Shown here: positions 12,928 through 23,428 of the stretch, piece after piece | Position numbering within the stretch: the stretch's first letter is position 1 | How the letters are laid out: each line of letters begins with the position of its first letter | NCBI GenBank assembly: GCA_030737875.1 | Contig: CM060922.1 | Coordinates: forward strand, 227,089,835 to 227,153,834 | Reading direction: 5' to 3' | DNA length: 64,000 bases | DNA from: Allium sativum | Lineage: Eukaryota > Streptophyta > Magnoliopsida > Asparagales > Amaryllidaceae | The notes under the pieces: model-generated | The model's database searches: none | What the model was told of the DNA's origin: nothing | Seen by the model: only the letters and a program-made list of their open reading frames with translations | Program-made: the position numbers and the translations under genes

Positions 12928-13716
12928 ATGGAGCAAAACTGGTAGTACTCCATATATAACACCCAGTGTGTTATTGGTAAAATTAATTATCATTTCCCGT
13001 TTAAATCTAATTAAAGATTTAACTATCGCTTGGAGTAAAACTGGAGGTACTCTATTCTCGATCACTTCTCAAATTTGGTAAATTTAATTACCACATTAAC
13101 TTTTCAATCTAATTAAAAATTCATTAAATCCCCGCTTAGTTTTAATCTCCAAAAATCATTATTTAATGATTTTTCAAATTTAGGAAATAAATCTCGTCTT
13201 TAACTGGGTTAAAGAACATATGTCCTTAAAGACATCGTTCACGATAAACCCAAAATCATCTTCCATCAATATGGAATCTACATGGAAATCATAACAGTGT
13301 ATAATCGATATAAATTCCCGTATCAGACTAATAATATAAATGGAATAACGGAAAACCCTTTTAAATTTCGTACATAGCAACGGTCTTCCTTCACAGAAAA
13401 TCATCTCGATTTTTACCAAATCAAATTCCATTCAATTCCAATTTAATCTATCAAATTGGAAAACTTTACTTTGGAAAATTTCCATTAAATCTTAATAAAA
13501 GATTTATAGATTCCAAATCATATCTTCACTGTTAAATGGGTTACAGAACAAATGTTATTTAAAACATTGTTCACGACAAACCCAAACTCAATTTTTATTT
13601 CAATTCTAATTAGATTAATTAAATGGAAAATTTCCCTAAATCTTAGTTAAAAGATTTATTCTTTTCTCAATTGGGTTTAAGAAAAGTGTTATTAAAGACA
13701 TCATTAATGACAAACC
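12928..13716 (-). other. Hairpin string in element B 3' LTR
   Basis: A paired-hairpin unit with loops AAAACTGG (12928-12953, stem ATGGAG/CTCCAT, and 13031-13053) is followed by nested modules at 13206-13251, 13538-13583 and 13673-13716. In the first module the inner stem is ATGTC/GACAT, where element A has GTGTT/AACAC. Confidence 0.7.
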
Positions 13717-16657
13717 AAAAATCCAACTTGATATCAAACACAAGGCTCTAAATAGAAATTATATCAGCGTATAATCAATATCAAATTTTGAAACCAATGG
13801 ATATCGTATTGGGAATAGCGATATCTGTATCATCCAAATTCCTCAACAATATCTGTATAATCATAAAATCCAATATCTAAATATTCCAAAGATTATTTCC
13901 CCTCAAATCCATTCCAATCCATACGTTGGAAAATTCTGGTTATTTCAAAACCCTTTTACAAATCTAATTTTTTATTTAAAAACTAGTGGATTTCTAGTCT
14001 AGTTAATAACTAGTTCATTTCAATAAAAATAGATTTTATTTCTTCAGAACTTGAAATTTTTCATCCAAAATCTTTCCAAATAATTTATCATGATTTTACA
14101 AAAAAATTCCCTATTTTTAATAATTTTATTAAGACCCTTTCAGTCGATATCCGTATACGGTCATCGAACTGCATTCATTGCGACCTTTTATGAAATTGAT
14201 TTAGACATATCTTAAAATCCTCCATTAGATTTCAAATCTCTTATTATCATTGGAAAAATCTTTTTGATACGAACCCAACATTCCGGTTTTAGGAGAATCT
14301 GACGGTCGGATATCCCGTTACGTCCATTTAAAGTTAATGGTCGAAATTGGTGAACAGCCACTGCGCAGTGTGTTCTATTCAGGCCATTATAATATATATT
14401 GTCGATTTCCATTTAAAATGAATTTTATAAATCGTTTATAAATTCATTTTATAATGATTACAACTTCTATTTCAATTTAAATTAAAATTGAATATTCCAT
14501 TTCAGTACAATATTAAAATGATAAAATTTTCAAAATATCAGATTTTGAAATGAATTCTTTTCGAAATCCATTATAAAATGAATGAAATCGAAAAACAAAT
14601 CCGTTCGAGTTAAAAATGGCGTATGTACTTAATTCGGCTTCATATATTTCAACATTTTCGTTTCCATCCAAAATCAGACATCAAAATCATATTTTGATTG
14701 TTCAGTGAATATTATTTTAAAATATTCATTTATTAATTTAATTCCTCGCTGAATATTATTTTAAATATACATTCTTTTAAAATATTCATTATTTTAAAAT
14801 ATTCCATATTTCTAAGTCAGAATGCGACTCAGTCAATTACCATATAATCTCAGTTATATGGATTTCATACATCGTATGTATACAACTATAATGACAAATA
14901 ATCATTCAACATTCAAGCATCATCCAGAGCACAATTTACAACTGTATATGCATTAAAATAAATAAATAACGCTCATCATAGCCTGTCAACCCATTGATTG
15001 ACATACAACCAAATATTGGGATTAGTGTATGCCAAATCTCATCCCAATACCCATGTGGGGTTTTCAAAAAACACATTCAATTTAAATAAATCATTGGTTA
15101 ATAAATTTAACCAACTCCAATTCGGTTTGAATTATTTTTCTATTTAACCAATTTTCACTGTTTAAATTATAAATGGATATTTGTAATTTAATTTCAACTA
15201 CCACATTAATGTTAACATTATTTTTAGTACATTAAACATTTCAGCATCACAAACAACACACAATATAGTCAATTAAATCGTCCGTGGTATGTGGACGAAG
15301 GAGGTGAGCTAATAGGCACCGTATACAATTTATAATGATTAAAACTAATAAAAATCTACACTAGAAATTCTATATATTTTTATACATGAATACAATAACA
15401 TGATAAAATAATTTTGAGCGAGGAGTTTTCACTTTGATTTCCGCTCCGTTAATCTTTATTGAAGGATTTCTGTACTGTCTGTGTTTAAATTCGCCACAAA
15501 ATCTAATTTGCTCTATTTTGGTTCTGGTCGGTTCCACGATATAGATATTGTCGTTGTGATTCCAACGAACTTCATTTCGTGAAATTCTGATTCAGTTTGA
15601 ACAAAATACAAGGGTTTAAACATTTAATTTCTTAAATTTGGATAAGTAAATAATTAATTTAATTAAATCTCTCTTAACCCTTAATTACAAAGACCAGGTC
15701 GTCGGTTTTGCTTCTTCATCATCTTCCAGGTATATTCGAAAAAAATTGAACCCAGCTTTCAACCTTTAGGGCTTCACGTCGTCCCCAATCCACTATGCCA
15801 GACCAAGATCGGAGTGCTCCACCTCGAAGCCGATGACGTCGCCTACCTCTACCCTGAAACACCTTGAACTCGATGCCTCCCTCACGCCAGAAATCCGCTC
15901 AAAAGGCGGCGCCTTCGAGGCTGAAAATCGAACCCATCACTTGATGAAAAATGATCACGCCCACATGTAATTGAAGAGCCCAGGAAGTAGTATGATTTTC
16001 GTTTTATATATTTTGATTGAAATCAAGTGGATTGAGGGAGATTGAAGCCAAATTTTTTGATGAAATCGGTCATTCAAGGAAAGAAGGCGTCGACTTTCCC
16101 TATTTGACCATGCTGAGAATAATGAGGGGTTTGACCCTCTCTTTTGACCTTTATAGTTTATAATTATTATTTAATTCTCTAATTGGTAATTTTTCATTCT
16201 AACTCCAAATCAAACCCAACGACTATCGTCCCTAGCTGAATACCCCCATTCTGGACAGAATGAGATATGTTTCGTAAGCCAATTCGACTGTTTCGACCAG
16301 TTTTCGTCAAAATTAAAATATAAATCAATATATATTGAATCTGAACACACATTTTAAATTTACCGGGGCCGCATTCCGACTCTAAAAACTACAAAAAAAT
16401 AAATCTAGCTATGTTTTGACGATACGGTTCTAACAAAACTAAATTCGTATAATTTAGAGACCATTTGAAAAATAGCCCCTTTTCTGGTCGATTAAATTTA
16501 AACTAAATTGACAAAACATGTTAAAATTTACCACGCTCACATATTAATTCCAAAAAACATGAAATTTGAAACCTAACAATAAACATAAGTGGTTTCATCG
16601 AAAAAGGAAGTCGTTTACAAAATGGCTGTTTTTAAGGGCTTTATATTATATTAAAAT

Positions 16658-16662
16658 ATATA
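16658..16662. repeat. Tat element target duplication, left (ATATA)
   Basis: Identical to 30494-30498 on the far side of the element; five bases is the usual size for Ty3/gypsy integration. Confidence 0.9.
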
Positions 16663-17522
16663 TGTTAGACCAAAAAGTGGTTCTAACACCCAAATTGATT
16701 AACAGCAGAATGAAATAAGATCAAAAGTAAAATAGAGACACAGAATTTATAGTGGTTCGGCGAAGAAATGCCTACATCCACTTGTCAATCACTATTTTCA
16801 GTGATGTAGTTGCAATTACAATGAGATATTCAATCAAGTTCACTCACAACTCACATACATTCACTCAATTGTTACAAAACAAATGTTGAAAGACGATTTG
16901 GATTATCCGGGAGTGCTGTAATTCGGTTTATGAAAGTGGTTGAACTCTCAAAGTGCCAAAAAGAAGATCCTTTTCATTGTCTCCAGACAGGGTATTTATA
17001 GGTGAAAATTCGCTCAGAACCCGATCCGGATCGGAGCCACGTGTCATCCATCCCATCAGCCTCGGGCTCGGATGGATTTCTATGTTGACAACGCATCAGA
17101 GAAGTGGACGTTGTGGGTAGGAACTGGTCACAACCGCTCCGCATCTTCAGGCGACCATGGGGGAAAGTGATGTGGATTACTGGTTTGGTTCGGAAGAGCC
17201 TGCACAGGGGGTTCGGATCGGATTACCTGATCCGACCCGGATTAACTTAGGACTAATTCTTTATTTACTTTGCTCCGCTCCATTCCGATCTATCTCTGTA
17301 GCAAGTGGGTGGCCCTCCGCTCTGATTAACAGTAAGCAACGCTCCGATCTGGATAGCAGTGTCTCCTTGAACCAAATAGTAGCGGCACTCCGATCCGATC
17401 AGCAACGTATCTCCGATCCGACCCGCAACATTCCTTCGATCCGACCCGCTATAATGCTCTCTAAGTTCTTCAATGTTTCACATCTCGACTTTGTGTTGCC
17501 CAGTTCACAAAGTGGGCTAACA
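16663..17522 (-). repeat. Tat element 3' LTR
   Basis: 860 bp, from TGTTAGACC to GGGCTAACA. On the minus strand the U3 part holds many GGATCGGA-type motifs (complement of CGATCCGACCC at 17390-17450), then TATAAATA (complement of 16993-17000) and a U5 block with GTGGATGTAGGC and CGAACCACTATAAA. An open frame at 17157-17570 on the plus strand lies in U3 and is not a gene. Confidence 0.95.
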
Positions 17523-17535
17523 TTTTGCCCCCTCA
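17523..17535 (-). other. Tat element polypurine tract
   Basis: On the minus strand TGAGGGGGCAAAA directly precedes the 3' LTR; this is where plus-strand DNA synthesis would be primed. Confidence 0.85.
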
Positions 17536-17805
17536 AAGGATGCTTCTGTTGGAGACGGAGCATGCTTTGATTGTCATTGCACAACGTCTTCTAGGTAATT
17601 TTTCCTTTGATTTTTCTTGTGTTTTCATCTTCTTCTTCGAACTTCAATTTAATTCACTGCTGAGTTACAGAATTCGGTTCGGTTCGGATTCCGATCCGAA
17701 CAGACCCCTTCTTCTTTCTATTTTTCATTGGACTCTTGGACCAAGCTCTGCTATTGGACTGTCGTTCCGGTCCGAATGGGGAGACGAATAGTCACTCTAC
17801 TTTTC

Positions 17806-17813
17806 TATATAAA
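17806..17813 (+). promoter_or_regulatory. TATA box of the antisense gene
   Basis: TATATAAA stands on the plus strand, followed after about 10 bases by a pyrimidine-rich CTTCTTCCTTCTCTC stretch suited to transcription start. It lies 1.03 kb upstream of the probable start codon. The surrounding 17680-18560 is rich in TCCGATCCGAAC-type motifs, like the LTR's U3. Confidence 0.5.
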
Positions 17814-17934
17814 CTGGGTCTTCTTCCTTCTCTCATTTCCTTTTATTGTTTTACCGCTTTTGCTTCGGAACTCCAGAAAAAAGAAATAAGAACTTTTCAC
17901 CCTTTTCGTTCAAATTTCCAAGCTACACACTCTG

Positions 17935-18833
17935 GTAGGTTTGAATCCGTCAATTAATTTTGTAACAATGGGTTTCAATGGAAATTTACGGTTGATTTTA
18001 AATGATTTGAACATGACTCCTCTCTTGCTTCGATATCGTGTCTCCCTCCTTCCCTGTCGTCGTCGTGGGTGGTTCTACCACCGTCTCGAGGCGCTGAGAG
18101 GTTAAATGAAGCATGCGCTCGTCTTTAACTAGAGCTTTGGAGAGGGATGTAGATTTGACCGTGGTTGAGGAAGGGGAAGAAGAAGAAGAGGATTGAGGGG
18201 ATCGGTTCGGGTTGGAGGACAAGAAGGAAAGGAAGAGAGATTCACAAGTTCGGATTGGGTCGGGGCAAAGGTCAGAGATGGAAACAGAGCTCATTTGACC
18301 GGATCGAGTCGGAGAGGATTCTCAAAATCGAATCGAACTGGAAAGTGAAAAGGAGGAGAAGTGTGTTCACCTAACCGGATCGGGTCGGACTGTGAAATAA
18401 AGGAGGAGAAGCATGACTACGTGGTCCGATCCGAACCGTTTGGGGAATCTACCTCCGAGCCGATCCGACTTTGATCTCTGAGTTTCAAAGCTTATCTGAA
18501 CCCAAGCCAAGGCCATGCCATTGATCCGATCCCAATGAATGCACCCGAACCGAACTGAAGGGCAGTCCACCTTAATGCATAAAAACTTGTTTAACTGGCC
18601 CAATCATCTTTTGGCATAATCTTCAACTTAATGGACAGTTAGGATAGTGCCTCGCGAATGTAACTGGACATCAAGAACTACTTCAATTCTTTACACTTTG
18701 CCAAACTTTTGCGTCGCACTTTTAAACATTTACTTTACACTTTCCACATACACTGTTTACACTTTAGCTCACACACATGCACGGGGGGATACGGGCTAAT
18801 TTGCTCTTATTTGTGCTATTGCTTCTTCAATAG
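17935..18833 (+). other. Possible 5' leader intron of the antisense gene
   Basis: A GTAGGT donor at 17935 and a T-rich acceptor ending in TTCAATAG at 18833 would remove 899 bases and leave the ATG five bases after the junction. The interval has no other use that I can see. Without transcripts this stays a guess. Confidence 0.35.
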
Positions 18834-18837
18834 TATT

Positions 18838-21800
18838 ATGACCATGAGACCCAGACGCTCTTCTAGATTAGCTGCGAAGAAAGAGGCCCCGGAGACATCC
18901 AACAAAATCACTCTCGAGGACATATCATCCCCTTCGGATCCGGAATGGAATGATGAGGGTTCGGATTACGAGGTTGGAAATCGCGAAAGTGACAATGTGT
19001 TTTCGGAGGATGAAGCTTCTCTAGGTTTTGAAGAGGAAGGAGGGATTGGTGACGACCGGGCTCCTGATGAGTTTGAATTGGCTGTCATATTGGAATCACC
19101 CCAAGATTCTGTTGAATCAACAATCGACAACAACCGACTTATCCGAATCTGTTTAAAATACGGGATAATGAAAAAGGACACTCTAGTGCCTTCGAGATCT
19201 GACCGTCCCCACAACCCTCCAGAAGGATATATGGCGATTACTCGGTTGATGTGCATGGTCGGTGCTATCCCTCCATTTCCCCCCTTCATCGTTGATTTTC
19301 TAAGGCAAATGCGGATTTCCCCAATGCAGCTGCATCCCAATTCTTATGCTTACTTACACACTTTATATATAGCATACCGTGAGATCTTAGGCAAAGAGCT
19401 CACTTTCGGTGACGTTCATTTCTTCTACAACTTCAAGCAGCGGACTCGAGTAACTCCTTCTTTCTACTATTTTGAGTCTATCCCTAAGAGGAAGATAATT
19501 TCAACGCCATTCAGTAGTAAAGCTGGAGATTCCAGGATGGAATGGTTGTATGTGAAGCGACAACCTGGGTGTGCCAGGAGGTGGACGAAATCAAGTAAAG
19601 CCCTGATTTTCTAAATCTTGGCTCTATGCATTCAAGTCATCGTGTTAACTCGTTTTTCTTTTTGTTTGCAGTCGACAACACAAAACAAATACCAGACCAG
19701 GTGTTCTTTGACCGGATGCACCAGCTCCTTAATGGCGATCAGAAGTTCCTGACTATTGAGGAAGTCCTTAAGGACGAATATCTTCATTTTCATGGGCTGC
19801 TATCTGTTACTCGTAGTATCGGTCATAGGACGGCTCCATACGTATATATTCCTCCAGTGGATGTAGTCCCAGAGACAGGAGAAGGTTCGGGAGCTCCTAC
19901 AGTGCCTCTTCAAACTTCACCTTCTCCATCTTCTACTCAAGACGACGAATTGGCTAACTTGGCCGAAAAGCATCGCGAAGGATATACTTCTTCTGAAGAT
20001 GCCATTTCTCCAGAAAGGTCGACGTCTTCCAAAGAGTCGCCACTTGATGCTTCCGAGGGAGATGTCCCTAGTACTGATGACCCATTATTTCAGGGTTTGG
20101 GGGATCTCCCCTTACCTGAAACTATATACACTTCAGAGGATTTTAGGAAGGATCCTTTAGTTTTCACCTCTTCTGAAGAGACCACTCCTGCTAAGGCCAA
20201 AGAGCCTGCCCGTACTAGTCTAGTTTCAGACTCGGGTTGGTTGGGGGGAAACACACCACTTAGGACACACTTTACACAATAGCATTACCACTCATTGCAC
20301 CCCTCTCTCTGTGAAACTATTGATTCTGAATTTCATTTGTCTTATTGTGCAGGCACGATGTCCCGATCTTACTATGATATCAGGAAGCTTCGCCGCAGCA
20401 TGTCTAATCCACCTCAGGATATTGAGTATGATCGCCGCAACGATTGCAGTAGGGAGGAGAGAAGGCCTTATGAACCCTATCGCTCTCGAACCTCACGTTC
20501 TCGCTCTCCAGTTCGGACGGACCCAGAGAGATATAAAGGTTATCAAGGTTGTAGGGAAGAGGACAGGCCGCAACCAAGAGATTCCACCTCTTCTCAAGAA
20601 AAGCGCAGCAGGGAGAGAAGCCCGCCAAAAGATACTGAGTCGCGAAGTAAACGCAAAGTCCCTGCTAAACGGCCTAGAACCGATAAAGAGTCTATTGAAT
20701 CCTCCACGCACAGGGATACTGAGTTGACGATCCCCGCCCCTCCACCACTAGACGCTGAAACCGCAATCAAGCGGGCGTATTTGGAGGAGCAATTTCCCGA
20801 ACATTACTTCGAGACTTTGACTTTTTTACCTGCCCTTGAACCTGTTTCTTCCAAGTGGGCAGATGAGGCTAAAGCAAAGATAGATGCGGTCGAAAAACAA
20901 TATTCTGAAATGTTCAAATATTCACGTAACCTTTCCAGAATCATTCGTACTCTAATCACGAATGCTGGTTCAATGCAAAAAGCCACGGAAGAAGATGCAA
21001 AGGCCTTAAAGAATCTAGGAAAAGATTTAGAGGACACACAGGCCCAGCTTGCTATTGCTCAAAGGGACGCTACTAACTTCAAACAACAATTTGAAGATAT
21101 GCAAAAATGTTATCATGATTTGCTTGAATCTCACACTCAAGAGCGTTCTGAGTTAAAAAAGCAAGCTGATGATGCTAAGTCAGATGCCGCTAAGACGCGC
21201 CTTGCTTACGCTGACCTTGAATGGAAAAATGCCGAGTTGGCAAGGAGGAATGCTGAGCTAGAAAAGAAAAATGCTGACTTGGCTTCAAAGCTAATGGAGG
21301 CGGAGAAAAGAGCTGCCCTGGCGGAGGGCACCGTCGAATGTGCTATCAAATCCGCTGAGGAGGCCCGCAATCAATTGTCAGAGGCGGAGGCTGAGATTCA
21401 GGGTTTCGGCGAATTAATGATAGAATTCTTTGCACATATCATCCGTCGCCGGAACATTTCTTGGATTGAGGATTATCCATCTACTCTAGTCCAAGTATGG
21501 AGTCAGATCGTTGAGTGGGAAAAAGAGGAGCTCAAGGTCGATTCCATCGATGAGGACAAGCTGATGGAGAAATACTTAAGGGATGATGAGCCAGAACGCC
21601 TAGCTGAAGAGCGCCGCCTCATTGCTGATGCTATGGAAGAAGAAAGGCGGAGGACTAAACAGAAGGACATTCCCGAGGCTGGTTCCTCTTCTACTGCCCC
21701 CGCAACTCCTGAAGTAGAGGGGTATGATCCTGAACACCCGGGAATCCCTCGAACAACTCTGCTATCCCCTATCCCCGAAATGGCATCAGAGATAGCAGTT

Positions 21801-22526
21801 ACCCCTGCCGAGAAGTCTTCGGAAGGTATCCCTACATTTTCCCCTCAATTCGTCAAGGCTATTTCTACCTTTCGCCACATGATTGAGCAATCGATGAAAA
21901 ACCCATTATTTTCTCCTGAGTTGATAAACGCTGCTTCTCACTCTGTAGGTATTGAGCCATCCGGCAAGACATGTGTGGCTCAGGGAGCCGCCTCTAGGGC
22001 AGAGCCTACGGAGAAGGCAAAAGAGGGGAAGGACAAGGCTGCTCCTATAGATTTGGGAGAAGGAAGCGAACCGCCTAAGGCTGACACTCTACATGATGAA
22101 GAAATGATAGCCGCCTTAAAGGATGATGGCGGCGACGGAGGACATGAGGAAGATCCAGAGGTGGCAATAGTCGGGGAGTCGAAAAGTGCAGATGATGTTA
22201 CTTTGGCTGCAATGAAAGATGACCAAGATAAACGCTTGCAGTTAAAAGCTGAAGACTTAGACCCGGAAATCCTCAAGCCTCTTGCAGTTGTGGATGCGGG
22301 ATCAAGGTTAGTTGTTAAGCTTTCAACTAGATCTATTATAGAGGAACTTGCTAAAAAATCTTCTCTTGATTCCAGCGCTCCGCCCTCTGGGAAGAAGTCA
22401 ACCGATTCCAGTGCTGCATCTTCGGGAAAGAAAAAATCAAAGCGCATCTTGACGGAGGCCGAGAAAGAGGCAAAGGATGCGGAGAAAGCCGCCAAGAAGT
22501 CCAAGCCTCACTCGAAATCTAAATAG
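18838..22526 (+). CDS. Antisense gene of the Tat element, three coding exons (plant 'gypsy-type transposon' domain protein)
   Basis: Coding exons 18838-19594, 19672-20235 and 20353-22526 join in frame to 1,164 codons plus stop, though plain reading shows three separate frames. The start ATG was chosen because MTMRPRRSSRLAAKK opens a basic, nuclear-looking N-terminus; an ATG 129 bases upstream adds an unlikely Cys/His-rich lead. Residues 1-95 are acidic. Residues about 95-250 (PPEGYMAI, GAIPPFPPF, LHPNSYAYL) match my memory of Pfam Transposase_28, 'putative gypsy type transposon'. Next come acidic Ser-rich, SR-rich (SRSRSPVR) and long coiled-coil (about 645-800) parts, and a Lys-rich tail (KKKSKR). 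Related antisense proteins occur in Tat elements such as Grande; their function is unknown to me. It has no stops, while gag-pol opposite is dead. Confidence 0.75.
19595..19671 (+). other. Intron 1 of the antisense gene
   Basis: 77 bases from GTAAAG to TTTGTTTGCAG. Removing it joins the first frame to the second within an Ile codon; unspliced, the frame stops at 19614. Confidence 0.75.
20236..20352 (+). other. Intron 2 of the antisense gene
   Basis: 117 bases from GTTGGT to TTATTGTGCAG. The GT at 20236 is phased correctly, giving a Gly codon across the junction; the next GT at 20240 is out of phase. Unspliced, the frame stops at 20282. Confidence 0.65.
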
Positions 22527-22636
22527 TGGGTTGTCTTGTGTTGTTTTAGCATTTGGTTGACCAATAATTATTGCTATGAGGGTGGCTCTTGCACCTTCTT
22601 TTTGGCTATTTTCCTGTACAAATTCATTCATTCGTA

Positions 22637-22642
22637 AATAAA
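22637..22642 (+). terminator. Poly(A) signal of the antisense gene
   Basis: AATAAA lies 111 bases after the stop codon, within a T/A-rich 3' region. Confidence 0.5.
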
Positions 22643-22878
22643 AAATAATTCATTTTCTGCAATGTCTGTTTGTCAATAGTTCTGCACTTATGTAAAAATG
22701 CATGTCTTACTATAGTTATGAAATGAAGTTACGGAGGGAGGAAATATGTGTATACATATATGCCCCCAGTCAATCTCAAAAATATATTTAAGGCTTAATC
22801 AAGTAATCTGAATGCTCCTGATTTTCTGACGGGATTGCATTTTCTGTGTCGTCAATGTCTATCGTTTTTTCTGGCATT

Positions 22879-23120
22879 TCTTTTATACTCTCCTGTCTTA
22901 TACTCAGGTTAGAGTTCTTACTGAGGCGGTCTCTTGTCTGGGTGCACCTTCACGCCTCAGAGGACGTCATCTTCCTGTCCTTTTATACTCTCTCTCTCTG
23001 GAGAGTTAGAGTTCGAGCTCAGCAATTTATTCACTCCCCGATCCTTCAGTGGGGAAGGATCTCTTTCTCAGCGCTTAATCGGAGACGCTTTTATACTCTC
23101 TCTCTGGAGAGTTAGAGTTA
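22879..23120. repeat. Three spaced CTTTTATACTCTC hairpin units
   Basis: Units at 22880-22916, 22979-23012 and 23088-23120 each read CTTTTATACTCTC...then GGAGAGTTAGAGTT (or a close variant), an imperfect hairpin. A GATCCTTC/GAAGGATC stem lies between the last two. They occupy the gap between the antisense gene's 3' end and the pol 3' end, so they may act in ending transcription from either side. Confidence 0.6.
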
Positions 23121-23298
23121 AGAATGTCGTTTTTTCATTCTTTTATGTCTTGTCGCACAAATAGTCGTTGTGCTTTTTCTTACGTTTAAACTATTTTCAA
23201 TCTTTCAGGTTTTGAATCATCTTATATTCCATAATCACAACAGAATAGTCGATGAATGTATATATATAATGCATAAAAGCAAATAACACACGATATTT

Positions 23299-23340
23299 TT
23301 ATAGTGGTTCGGCTAAGTCGTAGCCTACATCCACTTTATA
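23299..23340 (-). other. U5-like block inside the Tat element
   Basis: On the minus strand GTGGATGTAGGC...GCCGAACCACTATAAA repeats the sequence logic of the element's own LTR U5 (complement of 16750-16785 and 29720-29755), but with a different spacer and flanks. It lies just past the end of pol. It may be a relic of another LTR picked up together with the antisense gene, or a 3' processing signal for the gag-pol transcript. Confidence 0.6.
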
Positions 23341-23428
23341 GTCCTTTATTCATATCATCATATTTTCCTAAGGAAAGTCGTGCCTTTTTACAGAGTTCAT
23401 AAGAGAAATAACAAAGAGTACAACATTT

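Larger units (their letters stand above)
10908..16662 (-). repeat. Element B 3' LTR, outer part
   Basis: Starts TATAACGATCC (expected TGTAACG) and follows the other LTR block by block to 16662, where the Tat element is inserted. It differs from copies A, C, E and F in its leader: at about 15700-16000 it has a CTTCGAGG/GACGTCG-rich segment instead of the G-rich leader, shared only with B's right LTR at 56040-56330. No gene is recognised; small frames such as 11604-11822 recur in sister LTRs but look non-coding. Confidence 0.8.

Noticed and set aside
17157..17570. 137-residue plus-strand frame, also at 30128-30529
   Set aside because: Lies in LTR U3 in both copies and is antisense to it; the two LTR frames only reflect LTR identity.
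18709..18837. Earlier ATG for the antisense gene
   Set aside because: The added 43 residues are Cys/His/Phe-rich and unlike the acidic-basic N-terminus that follows; a possible intron acceptor falls between the two ATGs.
21980..22504. 174-residue minus-strand frame opposite the antisense gene
   Set aside because: Shadow of the Lys/Glu/Ser-rich plus-strand exon; composition mirrors it and it has no domain.
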